This document shows positions 40,558 through 51,389 of a DNA stretch of 64,000 nucleotides, in pieces. The stretch spans positions 62,001-126,000 of the forward strand of contig JAAKBF010000089.1 in the NCBI GenBank assembly GCA_012656075.1, read 5' to 3'. The translations under genes and the position numbers were made by a program. Below the pieces are notes generated by a model. That model did no database searches and was not told where the DNA came from. It was given only the letters and a program-made list of their open reading frames with translations. Position 1 is the first letter of the stretch. The number at the start of each line of letters is the position of its first letter. Origin of the DNA: Phytophthora hibernalis. Its lineage: Eukaryota; Oomycota; Peronosporomycetes; Peronosporales; Peronosporaceae.

Positions 40558-42137
40558 GATGTAAAGGCAGCTCCAGATGGGTTTTATCCATCCACTGGTA
40601 TAATATATTTTCTGACATGAGAAGGCAGTGCTATTAATACCCCTCGTTTTTCTCACCTCGATAATCCAATACCCCGTCAAATAAGTTTAGAATCATTGCA
40701 ATTTTAAACCAAATTGCTGCTTTACTTTGTTCTATATCTAATCCCTCTAAAATCACTTTGCAGAAACCACTGCGCATAACGAGGGGTAGCACTGACTTCA
40801 CATGTCACAATATAATTTTTTTACGGTACATACCGGTATAATATATTATATTATAGTAGCAATATTAGTTTTACTAGGCATCCCTGAATACATGTATGGA
40901 ACGTACCGGTATAATATATTATATTAATACCATACATGTATTCATATATTATATTATACTGGTATGTACCATACATGTATTCAGGGATGGCTAGTAAAAC
41001 TAATATTGCTACTACAGATTGCTAATTAATAGTATTTCATTTGAAGCTCTGAGCAAATTTAACTAGAGGCGTAGCATTAGGCTGGGAGGACAGTTGAGAG
41101 GAATTTCCATAATACAGTACATATGTACTGTTTATCCCTTGAATTAGCCCAAAATAGCAAAATACCAGTACGCCTTTAAGTTCGTATCGTTCTGAAATCC
41201 AGTTCAGTTGCTCACTTTTTTACTGAATGAGCAGTCAGTCTAAATCTCTAATATTACGATAGAACGAGCTTACGTAGGATATGTTGCTATTGAAACAACC
41301 ACTAAAAGCTGAATTGATAGAATTTATCAATGCAGCTTTATACAATCAGTTTTAAAAACTAGAACGTTACTAAGTTTCGTTAGAATCGAGTTGCGATGAC
41401 CTTAATTCTATTGACGACATGACCAGTTAGCAATCTATTTTCTCGGTTGCCAACGATACCCCAGCACCATGCTTGCAGCTTCCTGCGCCGTTTCGAAGGG
41501 TCTTTTTGGCAACTTCGTCTGAATAGCATTCCGTGCGTCAAAATACGACGGTAGCACTTGAGTTGGTCGCAGAGGATGACGTATTTCCAGTGGAACGAGG
41601 GCATGACCCGAACAGGTTTACGACGTTGCTGAATTCACCACCTACCGTTATATATCCTGTGGATTGGATTTCGGGAATTGACGGAGCTCGTATCTTATCC
41701 TGGTACCTATTGAGCTCGATACTATCAACTTCGTTTGTTGTACCAGCTTACAAGGGGAAAACTCGCCGCGGGCGACGAGGTCAATACACTATTGTTTTTG
41801 CCGTACTCAGTATGTACTGAGTCAGTACAGTACCGGTCGATATAATTCAATTCCACAACACAGTACATATGTACTGTATTATCGACATTCCTCGACAGTT
41901 GACTAAGATTCTTTTTAAAATTAAGTTCGCGCCTCATTGAATTTTTAAATTTTCGTGTGCCCCTACCGCTGATAAATAAGTAATGTTGAAAGCGAAGCCT
42001 CTGCTTGAGCATCTCGTTGAAGGCATCCTTATCGGAGCGCGGGTATTCCACCAGCTCTTGCTTCAGGTGCATTTGCATCTGGTTGTCTTTGCCAGAGAAA
42101 ACGCGTTTGCAAACACATCCGAGAAGCCTAGCAGCAC
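40558..42137. other. AT-rich region with palindromic MITE relics
   Basis: No intact gene is seen. 40854-41014 is a near-perfect palindrome (listed separately). At 41113-41128 and 41866-41881 CAGTACATATGTACTG-like palindromes recur. Between 41380 and 41604 and again at 41960-42137 the minus strand has short open stretches (RLLGCVCKRVFSGKDNQMQMHLK in two parts) that may be fragments of a transposase zinc finger, but no family could be assigned. Confidence 0.45.
40854..41014. repeat. 161-bp palindromic element (MITE or fold-back)
   Basis: The first 46 bases (TAGTAGCAATATTAGTTTTA...) are the inverted copy of the last 46 with one mismatch (AGGCATCCCTG against AGCCATCCCTG). The middle is TA-rich with repeated 'ggtataatatattata'. 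The arms share CAGGGATGGCTAGTA with the dispersed repeat at 36636 and 47038. A second 'accggtataatatattata' lies just outside at 40832. Confidence 0.85.
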
Positions 42138-43145
42138 TGTGGTGTTGAGATTCACAAAAAACGTCGTTAGTTCGGCTTCCACGCCACAGCACAACAATTC
42201 GCCGGGTCAGGTCGGCGATGTTGGGCTTGCGCAGGGTTCCTGTCGGTTCTCTTTTCGGTTCGCCCCAGCAGGGGTATTGTTCCCAACAAGTACCAAACTC
42301 CAAACTCTCCAGAGACTCGCCTGAGCGGGGCAGTCTCCGTGCAAAACCCTGTGCCCTCCACCAAAGGATGGACGGCAGCGCGCGAGCGCGTTTACAGGTT
42401 ACCAGGCGCAGATTACGCCCAGCTAGGAGATTACGGTGTCCTGGGTTGTGCAGACCCACCGGCTCGTTGAATCGACGAGACTTGGCTTCGCTTGGTAGCG
42501 AGAAGTGTCCACCCCGGGCCGACCTTGATCTCTTGGCGCTACCAGACGGCTCCCCTACAAGCTATGCCTCTCGGGGAACGACGGCAGACATAATCCATCC
42601 CACGCAGGGACTTACCGGGAAAGTGTACGCTGTTCTTGGACTTAGAAGTTTCTGCTCTGATTGTTATCTCTATGTCTTCGGAGAGCCCCTTCGGGCTCTT
42701 CTCTATGGTCCTTTACAAATATCTAATGAAATGAAGTCGTTACAGATCTCCCTGCGACTTTTCGCTCCGCTCCGTCCCTTGGTGTCGAGCTGTGTACCTA
42801 CCTCTCGGCGACTCTTCGCCCAGATCCTGATTTATCCCCCCAGCTGGTATATCTCCCTCGAGGCATATTCTCGCCAAGTCGACTTTCGCCGAGTCCAACT
42901 TTCGTCGAGTCGATTATCGACGAATCGATTATCGCTGAGTCCGTCCATCGCTGAGTCCGTCCATCGCTGAGTCCGTCCTTCGCTGAGTCCAGCTAAGTGC
43001 CGTTCCCGATCAAATCCGTTCCCTGTTGAGTTTGATGTATCCACTCGGCGGTGTACCCACTTTAATGCTCTTGCGTGCGATGTACCCACTGGTCTAGTAG
43101 GCGTTCCTAGTGTAGAGTCACCCAAATCTGGATTTCCCTACACCA
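42138..43145 (-). repeat. Solo LTR, family A
   Basis: Reverse-oriented LTR running from TGTGGTGTTGAGATTCAC to GATTTCCCTACACCA, complete at both ends, with no internal region on either side. U3 (about 42880-42990) holds an array of TCGCTGAGTCCGTCCA units, i.e. tandem CTCAGCGA motifs. A clear target duplication is not visible, so LTR-LTR recombination followed by decay, or a rearranged flank, is likely. Confidence 0.92.
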
Positions 43146-43973
43146 CTCACCATGTACAACTTCCCGTTCACACCGGGTACAACCCGAGCAGGTAATGGTG
43201 AATGCGCAAGTATAGCTTGCGCAGCATGTCCTGAGAATCATAACCTTGGCGCCCTTCCAAATCTACATCTTACCTACTCGCTCACCTTCGTGGGCTAAAG
43301 CGACTGCGTGACTCGTTTAACGAAGATAGCGCACTGTCGCGCTCAAACAAGATAGATGGAGCTTCTTCGCCCAACAACATTCGGAACACCACCATCCACA
43401 AGATAGACAAATATTTTGTGTGACCGTAGTTACAATCGGTGACATATGGACTCAAGTGACATTCACCAATTAAACCCTGGGGGACCGAGTCCGTGTAATA
43501 AAATTGGTTAGGCTGTTCAGCCAGCTAACACTGTTCTCCCAGTATAATAGTCAAACTAAATAAGTCTAGACTTCGTCAATATTAATATTTTATAAAAGAA
43601 ATACTATTACTAGCCGCAGACTGGTTGCATTCAAGTCGTCTCACTGACGCTCCACTCTGATCGATACCTCATAGCTCTAAGCTCCAGCCACGATCATCTG
43701 GGCTCATAGGTCCTGCTTAGCTTCATTCAAAATGTTGCTCTCCACGAAGATGAAATGCGTTGTAGGTAAGTGCAAAACACGGAACAAGCTACCATATCGC
43801 CTTGATGTAGATGAAGTTACTGCAGATAAGGTGCTATAGGGCTATAATATTTTGGTATCTGGATCTCCTTCGAATGTGAGTGCCATCTCACCATTATATA
43901 TTTATGTATTAATACTTTTCCCTATAAACGTTTCTGGCTCTCACTTGTAAATACAGAGCATGTACAGTGAGTA
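43146..43973. other. Spacer with dispersed repeat copy 2
   Basis: 43146-43605 contains nothing I recognise. 43610-43835 is the second copy of the repeat at 10585-10800 and opens MLLSTKMKCVVGKCKTRNK at 43732, ending at 43839. From about 43900 the left part of the dispersed AT-rich repeat begins, interrupted by the Tigger-like element at 43974. Confidence 0.6.
43610..43835 (+). repeat. Dispersed repeat, copy 2 (partner at 10585-10800)
   Basis: It matches copy 1 over about 200 bp ('gctccagccac', 'ggtcctgcttagcttcattc', 'aaaatgttgctctcc'). The short frame here is longer than in copy 1 and reads ...YRLDVDEVTADKVL before a stop. Confidence 0.8.
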
Positions 43974-46252
43974 AGGTAAACGGCCAATTCCGGGGCCGTT
44001 TGGTCAATTTGTCCAGTGACCACTCAGTATTATCTTCTATGGCCAATCATTGGTTAAAATATGGCTAAGTACGAAATCCATACAAACTTATGTGAAGCTT
44101 GTTGGCGGGAAAATGTGACGGTGGCAGGAACGAACGATTGGTGAGGATGCGGTGGACAACCGTTGTTTTAGAGGACCCCAAGTCCTCATTTCTATAATAC
44201 CACAATGGTCAACATCTACACGATCGAGAGGAAGCAAACCGTCATCGCTTAAGTTCAAGAAGGCCGTTCCGTGCCGTTGCTGCTGTCGCCGCCGCTACTG
44301 GCGTTCATGAAAGAACGATCCGCAAGTGGCTGGAGATTGCAGCGGAGGGTTACGACATGACCAGGGTCAAAGACGTTCTTCCTGGAAGTGGCGGAGCATC
44401 ATCTCTACGACTGGGTCGTTGGGCAGTCGTCCTATCATCATTCGCAAAGCGCAAGAAATCGCCTTGCTGGGGTGGTAGGAGCGTTGGTGAGGGATGGTAT
44501 CGGTGATTTATGGAACAGTTTCCTACTCTAACCGCGAGATCTGCCCAGGCGCTTCTGCTTAAGCGCAATTATGTCGTCTCGGCAGATCTAACAACTGTGT
44601 TCACCACGCTAGCCAAGCATGCTATTGAGCTAGGCCTCGACAACTCACGGGTATTCAACATAGACGAGACCGCTTTTCAGAAGCAGCTGAAGAACAAGAA
44701 TGTGGTTGCGGTACGTGGATTCAGTAACGTTTGGACGAATGAGCCCTCCGCCAATTTCCATCTGTCTATTGTGGCATGTGGAAGTGCCGCCGGCTATGTT
44801 GTGCCCCCAACATTTATCATCCGGGAAAACGGTATCGCTACGCGCGCTAGTAGGGTGCGAGGTACAAGGTGCGGCTATCACGACGTCGACGTCGGGCTTC
44901 ATGAATGCTGGTCTTTTTGAGAAGTGGCTACACTTTTTTCAACGCCGTTCCAAGATCTGTCAAGCGCCCGCTTCTATTGATCCTGGACGGCTATTCGTCT
45001 CACTACTCGTCCGAAGTTGTCGACACGACTATGAACTTGAGCATCAAGCTCGTCTTGGTGCCGCCGAACGCCACGTATCTCTTACAGCCTCTGGGCGTCG
45101 CTGTGTTTGCCACACTGAAGGACAAGATTCTCAAGCTGATCGGCGACCACGTTGAAGATGACGACGAAGGCTACTGCACTATCAGCAAGGACGACGCCAT
45201 CATGATAGCGATCGAAGATCGGGCGCAATGGGTTCCACGCTTGTGGGCTTTCCCGCTTTCATTGGTGAAGATGAATGCGCGCCTGAACAACTTCATTCGC
45301 AACGGTTTCCCCCGTCATGTTCAACTGTTCACCGGGCTCCAGATGAAGACGGTAGTTGAAGAAGACATCCTGAAGATCCATCGCTGCCTCGAAAGGGACC
45401 CAACACGAAGCGAAAGCGAGTGACGGTTGGTTACCGCCTCCTGACGCATGCGGTGCTTCAGGAAATGGAAGATGGAAAGCCAGCACAGCGACCAACACGC
45501 TCAAGAATCCCAAGAAACCCCGTCCAAGTGGCTCTGACCCAAGCGACATTGTTGAATCTGCGGTAGTTTAAGCATAGCTATCGTGTTAGCATAAGTTCAA
45601 ACACATACATGATCTTTCGCTGAATCGAATGCCTACCAAAACGGACGGCTACCCTTATGCGCTCCACGTCTGCACAACCTCTGATTCTTGTCAAATCTGG
45701 CAGCATCATGGCCGCCCTGCCGGGTTGTACAACTTCACAGGAGGCCACTTAGCCACACACGAGAGCAGGAGTCGCAAGCCGAGCGCTTGGGCAGCCGTAC
45801 GATGTACTTGGGGGTCGTACGTGGTCTGTGGGCCCCAGGAGGGCCGGCGCTCCGCGTGCCTTTGCAGCGACGACGCGTACGGCGTGATAATGCAGTTTTT
45901 TCGAAATGGGCTGCAAACCACATAAACTAATAACCTATCGTCTGGATTTCCGAAAAGGTAATATGCATTCTAATGGTATGCCTACCCCTGACTCTCTTGT
46001 GTTTATTGTGAACCACAAGGCTTACTGAACGCTAGTTGAATCTTGGCCTCTAATTGGCATACAACAATTTTGAAGTGATCTCATTCAATGACGGCTCTTT
46101 AGAACGTAATCATTGGTCTGTGGCCAAGATAAATTTTAAAAAGCGGAGACAGCGGGCTTTTCATAACTGCCAAAATATATCGCACTGGGTCCCGAGTAAT
46201 GAGCAAGAGTTCGGGCTGCTTATAGAGCGGCCCCGAATTGGCCGTTTACCTT
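43974..46252 (+). mobile_element. Tigger/pogo-like transposon
   Basis: The ends are inverted repeats: AGGTAAACGGCCAATTCC at 43974 and the complement CGGCCCCGAATTGGCCGTTT...ACC ending at 46252, each flanked by TA (43972-43973, 46253-46254). One base differs at the extreme end. The element splits a dispersed repeat: 43930-43973 and 46255-46320 join up to match 36786-36850 in reverse. The region after the transposase (45430-46200) has open frames but nothing recognised. Confidence 0.85.
44204..45423 (+). pseudogene. Tigger-like DDE_1 transposase, inactive
   Basis: The N-terminal psq/CENP-B-type helix-turn-helix is seen as TGVHERTIRKWLEIAAEG (about 44305). The DDE core has VFNIDETAFQKQLKN (first D, about 44660), PLLLILDGYSSHYSSEV (second D, about 44985) and LVPPNATYLLQPLGVAVFATLK (in two parts; about 45060-45120). 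In family members the last motif reads LQPLD; here the third catalytic Asp is Gly. There are also an in-frame stop near 44252 and a frame change near 44860-44910. The protein is therefore probably dead on two counts. Confidence 0.85.
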
Positions 46253-46254
46253 TA

Positions 46255-47046
46255 CGACTAAAGCTCGAAAAAGACACATTAAGTACGATTTAGGCGATTA
46301 AGTACGATATTATAGATGTATTAACACGCATTGCCTGTAACAACCCGCCCTTTTCGGCGGTCCGTCGGTCGGTCGGAAATTTTGCTAAATCCAGATGGAT
46401 CGACCAATAGCATTCAATTTAACCACGGGGTATCGTTGAAAAGGTCTTATTGCGAACTTTTCAGCCAATGACTCTGCAATGTTGCCAGGTTGCTCAAATT
46501 TGAAAAATCGCGGGAAATCCACAGGAGGGATGTCATGAGGGGTATGTTGGGATAACACTCTAAAATAGAATAATTTAGATGACTTGATTAAAGTAAGGCA
46601 GCCTCCCAAATAGACAACGGGAAAATCTGCTCCAAATCATTCAACTGTTGGCAATATGACCGACCAAGATCTTGGCATTCAGTTATCAGACGACATATCT
46701 GCAGTGGAAGGAATGCTGTACTGCAAATAGAGTCGTCGTTAGCTGTAGAATATTCATGCGAAATTAGCGCTTCTTAACGGTTCTGGATGATAAGAATTTG
46801 GTCGACTTCGAGATCTTCGGATCCTAAATGATTTGAGATATGGCTAGATTTATACTGGATAACTGTATGGAAGGGGTGAAAAGGGCGGGCTGTTACAGGC
46901 AATGCGTGTTAATATAAAGTAATATTATTTAAATATTAAATGTTTTGGGATTCAGTACTATTAATTATTAAGTAGTAGCGACACCGCATAGTATATTACT
47001 ACTGATTTGAGTCAAATTGGCGTTACTAGCCATCCCTGACCATATT
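46255..47046. repeat. Interrupted copy of the dispersed AT-rich repeat
   Basis: 46255-46324 and 46909-47046 are the complement of 36623-36800, with the TTAA MITE between them. The left part continues beyond the Tigger-like element at 43900-43973. Thus one old repeat was hit by two later insertions. Confidence 0.85.
46325..46908. mobile_element. TTAA-targeting MITE (piggyBac-like target)
   Basis: 584 bp with inverted repeats of about 31 bp: CACGCATTGCCTGTAACA at the left and its complement TGTTACAGGCAATGCGTG at the right, continuing through CCGCCCTTTTC. Both sides carry TTAA (46321-46324, 46909-46912), and the uninterrupted repeat at about 36770 has a single TTAA at the same place. TTAA duplication is the hallmark of piggyBac-type transposases. 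A short minus-strand frame (46609-46385) has no recognised domain. Confidence 0.9.
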
Positions 47047-47699
47047 GTGTGGATTTACAGTTACAGTGGTTACCGTAATTAATCTCACTCACATTAATGT
47101 AGTTTATTCCCAACGGCAAAAAACACCACCCAAGTCGCGTGGGTCACACTGGGGCTGGACGTGCTCTGGTGGTCTGGTGTTGTAATTAGGTGTAGGGTTG
47201 AAATGATTTATGATTGGTTCGTTTCAATTATGACTAGGTATTGTGCGTTCTGTTCAAATTTCCGAGGTCGGTTATTTGAATGAACCGACAGAGAACAGAC
47301 CCAATTTTTGCAAAAGCATATTTTATTCAATTTGCCAAGTTCTTGATGTGACCGACATCATTTACAGCCAGCTCAAACGAGAGGAAGCAACGAGGGAAGC
47401 ATGGCCGACGAAAGCGAAGAGGGTGGACTTACTGCAGCATCAGCTAGCCAACAAGACATCGCTTCCGTGTCTCATGTATCACCGTTGACAGCTCGACCAC
47501 CAGCGTTCAATCGAGGGACGCCACTTTCGGTTTCGCACTCAAATGTGCGTGTGTCGCCATATCCACTACGGCTAAGGAAGGACCCCACCTCAATCTACGC
47601 CACCTTCCAACCTTCTGGGCGTCAGCTCATTGGACACTACACCACCGGCGGGAGATCAGCACCGACTACAACTAAATGTCCATCCTATCGTTAAGAATA
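47047..47699. other. Spacer with an unassigned small ORF
   Basis: An ATG at 47401 opens MADESEEGGLTAASASQQD and continues to 47694 (97 codons, Ser/Thr/Pro-rich). No domain is recognised and codon use is not informative at this length; it may be chance or a gene fragment. Confidence 0.3.
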
Positions 47700-48010
47700 C
47701 CGTCGGACAGCGAGACGCTTCCGGAAACGTACTGGAAGACTTTGCTGCTAATAGCGCAACATTTGGTGCACATCCACTGTTGATGCGCGAGTGAAAACCT
47801 TCTACCTGTGCTTGTGTGAGACCGTTAGTAGGTGCCAGTCTCCTCATAAGTGTTAATCCAATTTCCAATTGTCTTGACCGACTTGTGGTAGATGTGAGAG
47901 AGCTGTACACGCAAAAATCCGAGACAGTAAAACCGAAGAGGCAATGAAAGACAGTGTTAGGATAAACATGCTGCCTCGTGACTGCCTCTTCCTTATTGTG
48001 CGGCAAACGT
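47700..48010 (-). pseudogene. Fragment of a Tc1/IS630-type transposase
   Basis: The minus strand at about 47910-47835 encodes VQLSHIYHKSVKTIGNWINT followed by YEETGTY, a typical N-terminal helix-turn-helix and linker of this superfamily. The frame then hits a stop. No catalytic part is present and no inverted repeats were found. Confidence 0.7.
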
Positions 48011-48154
48011 TAAGATATTAGACCTGCAGCTGCATTATCCACAACAAAACCACCAATACGACAACGTGTGAGTAAGTGATAATGATCAATAGGTGTAAGC
48101 TATACATACCGCACGAGATCTCCCGTCAAATCAGTGCAAACCGCCACGTTCTGC

Positions 48155-48360
48155 TGCCACCTACGCAGACGTCGCAGGCAAACGTCTCGCTGCTACTGCT
48201 CACACAGGTGTCGCTGGCGGAGGTCTCTCTGCAAGAGCTGCTCACGCCGGTGTCGCTGGCGGAGGTCTGACTGCTACTGCCCACGTTGGTATCACCAGCG
48301 AAGAGCTTATCACGCTGGCGTCGCTGGTGGAGGTCTCACCGCTACTGCCTGTTGCGGAGT
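48155..48360 (+). repeat. Minisatellite, ~54-bp unit
   Basis: Units containing GTGTCGCTGGCGGAGGTCT recur at about 48208, 48251 and, degenerate, 48312 (gcgtcgctggtggaggtct). One frame reads Gly/Ala-rich (GVAGGGLSARAAHAGVAGGG). I found no gene around it. Confidence 0.7.
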
Positions 48361-49140
48361 TAACTCTCGCGGCGGCCTTGGTCCTGCTTCCGCGACGCTT
48401 GCTGCGGTCTTGGAGCTGCCGCGACTCTTGCTGCCCTGCAGACTAATGGCTGCACCAGGGAAAGAAAAACAGTTTAGACCAATCAGAGCAAAACGTCTAT
48501 TCGTTGGCGGTTTTACTGAAAGCCCAAAATCGGCAAATTTAGACGGAATTTACAATAACATTCCCAAAATCCCAAGAACCCGAGAACTCGAGACATGACA
48601 GGTTTTGAGAGGCATCTAGGGTTGGCTTACAACCAGCAATTACATTTTACAATCACCGTGCTTTTGAACATGCCACATCCTCCGCAGGCTGCGGATGTTA
48701 GAAATTAAATCGTTTCGCTTGGCTGGGCATAATCGATTGGATTGTCTCGCCGTCTGATCGAGTTGCATCACCAATCGGTCGATCTGACTCCAGTCAAATA
48801 GATCCCGACTGTTCAAACGACCTGTAAAACGTGATGTTTGTTACCTAGGAGTAAAAACTTATTCTAACATGTATTATGGAGACTATATCAATCGTTTCGA
48901 CTGGAGTCGAGTCGATCGACTCGTTTCGACTCCGATTGAGTCGATCGAGTCGATTCTTTGCACTTATCCGGATCCCAATACACGACAGATCTTTAAACTC
49001 ATGCACAGGAAGTTTCCAGCGGGAGGAGAGCACCCTCCACTCCTCACTTTCACCCATCCTTTCCCCATCAGCTTCTAGTTTAACTGTTTCTAGCAGGCAC
49101 ATTCCGCCTGCCGTCCAGTCTGGTTAGTACTCAAGAAACA
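48361..49140. other. Spacer with GTCGA-rich cluster
   Basis: No gene is recognised. At 48897-48956 GAGTCGA/TCGACTC-type motifs are packed together (gactggagtcgagtcgatcg and so on). The rest shows nothing I can name. Confidence 0.4.
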
Positions 49141-51257
49141 TGGACGATGTGGAAGGCGTGATTCATACCGACTATACGGCAGAAAGTGATAGCGAGGTTG
49201 CCGACGAACGAATCCAAGTAGAAGCAACAGAGTCGGCTACAACGTCGAGTGAGCAAAGAACAGGAAAGCGCTCTGACATATGAGACTTCATTGTTTGAAA
49301 TGGTAAGTACACGTGCAAACGCTGCGCTCGCGAAGCCAAATCTCAACTTTGGAATGCGAAAGCACACACAACGATGCGGAATCATGTAGAAAATATCACA
49401 ACGACGAGTATGGCGGTGTAGTAATTTCAACTTCTCGGCAAACTGATTTACTATGCTACGGCTTTGGGAGGATCGTCAAGCTGAGAATTGAAGGCGATTT
49501 TTAGAAAGCTGACGCCGACAGATCCCTCGTAGAGTGGGTGGTTAAAACCTCACAACAATTTGCTATCGTGGAGCAACCTGAGTTTGTTGCCTTCTTCGCT
49601 GTACTAGAGCCGTCGTATAAAGTTCCAGTTCGGCAGACCGTTTGGCATCACGTCATCGTAATATGGAAACTGGAGAAGGAGCTTGCCCGGAAGACAATGG
49701 TGAGCGAAATTGGCTCGTGCCGAACCAGCATCACAATCGATATGTGGACGTCTGCAGCGAACCGTGGGTAGTGACGTTGCATTGATTGACGCTTAGTGGA
49801 ACCTCCACTCAGTAATTTAGGGTTCCATAGGGTTGAATACCCACACACGGCTCAACGACTCGCAGATCATTTGCTCGACGTGGTGAAGACAATGGACAGG
49901 GCGATACTTGCATCATTATGGGCCATAACCACCGACACTGCCAGCAACAACAACATTATGGTGGCGTCCATCAACTCGAAACTACCGGAGCAATTCGAAG
50001 AGCACATTTGCCGGCGTCCACGGCTGCCATGACACCAGTGGGCCAAGTAGTAGTGGAGCCGCGCACCGCATTCCAAGTTCGGTACTTGGCACATGTTTTT
50101 CAACTTGCTGTGAATGAAGGCTTAGCGAAGTGTTCATATGTAGATACCGTATTATCACTGTTCTCGACACCATGAAGAAGATGTCAAAGTCGCCGTCGCT
50201 AATGGAAGCACTCCGACGCGTGTGTGTGGTGTTGAACACCATTTTCCACCAGCCTGAACTCGACTGAGTCACGCGCTGGAACATCACGTGGGCGATGGTG
50301 CTAACGGCTCTCAAGCTAAATAACCAATTGAAGAATTAAAACGACGCATCGCGATCGTCACGAAGGCTACACCGAGTTCTCAATTTCACCAGGCGACCGC
50401 TTGGCTGCTTGCTTTCGATGTGACGTCTGGGAAACCCTTGACGAGTTTTTCAAGTTCTTGACTCCGGAAAAAGCTGTCTACTACCATGATGTATGGCAAA
50501 ACTATCCCACCTTCGGCATGGCGGTGGTTGTGTATGAGTTAATATCAAAACATGCCGCGAACGTTGTACAGCAATCCACGTCGCGATACACAGCGGCATT
50601 TACGGCGGCTTTCAAGGCGAAGCTTGATGAGTACGATGGGCGGGTCAAAAGTCGCGAGGCAAAAATTGCAGCCATGCTGGACCCTAGAGCAAAATCCTTC
50701 CTTCCAAAGGTTGTTGATGACATAGAATACATCACATGGCACGTTGGAGAGGAATACGAGGCAGGGTATCGATAATCGTTCGAGACTCGGCAGCAAAACA
50801 AGATCCCACCTCCAGCGAGCCCAAAGGAAGAGCTCTTGGCACGACTCTGCATCTGCTGATAGATACCAACTTTGGTGATGAGGAACCGGCAACATTTGAT
50901 GGGGAATCGTTTTCTTCGGTTGGGGCGCTGGCTAGGTCGTCGTGATAAGACGATGAATTCCAAAACAGGAAGTTTGCTCGTGGATGAAATGTCTCTGGAG
51001 TTTCCCGAATCCAAATGATGGCGCGTGATTACCTTGCCGTAATGGCAACTTCCGTTCCCAGTGAACAAGCATTTTCCGCTGCTGGGGCCACCGTGAGCAT
51101 TCGGCGCGCAAGACTTAGGGGACGACGCGGTATCCGCTATCTTCGAAATGCAATCATTTTTGAAGTTGAAGCTACCATCAATTTATCATCCACTCTGACG
51201 AATAACAGCATCCAGGCGACGTTTCTATTGTTCCTTCCTCACAAACCACGTGGGTGA
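49141..51257 (+). pseudogene. hAT transposase, heavily degraded
   Basis: Starting at MDDVEGVIHTDYTAE (49141), a BED-like zinc finger remnant lies at about 49312 (YTCKRCAREAKSQLWNAKAH). Core pieces follow: PEFVAFFAVLEPSYKVPVRQ and TSITIDMWTSAANRG (49590-49770), WAITTDTASNNNIMVAS (about 49920), VRYLAHVFQLAVNEGLAK (about 50080), a helical region 50401-50775 (RYTAAFTAAFKAKLDEYDG, IAAMLDPRAKSFLPK), and the C-terminal dimerisation motif ARDYLAVMATSVPSEQAFSA with RRARL (51021-51110). All are in the order of a hAT transposase but separated by stops and frame changes. Terminal inverted repeats were not identified. Confidence 0.9.
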
Positions 51258-51389
51258 TACACAGCAGGCTAAAATGAGCACATCAATACATGTTAGATTT
51301 TGCATTCAGCTAGTGTTCACGATGCGCGCTTCAACTCACCGAGTTGTATCTCACCAACAGTGCCGTACTCACTGAGGCAAAACCCTGCC
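51258..51389. other. Short spacer after the hAT remnant
   Basis: Nothing recognised. 'ggcaaaaccctg' at 51378-51389 has the look of a hAT 3' end, but no partner was found at the left side. Confidence 0.3.

Noticed and set aside
39703..40680. Separate gene upstream of the NCBP3-like ORF
   Set aside because: The two frames meet in a conserved block at a T run, with no stop-start spacing or promoter between; one frameshifted gene is simpler.
43732..43839. Crinkler (CRN) effector gene
   Set aside because: Only 36 codons are open, and the resemblance is limited to LDVDE; no LFLAK motif or downstream domain is present.
40983..47038. A single 6-kb hAT element bounded by CAGGGATGGCTAGTA ends
   Set aside because: Flanks show no 8-bp duplication, host-unrelated repeats and a solo LTR lie between, and the shared sequence extends beyond CAGGG in two copies.
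48134..48598. Gly/Ala-rich structural protein
   Set aside because: The open frame is produced by the minisatellite; it changes character after the repeat and has no supporting start or domain.
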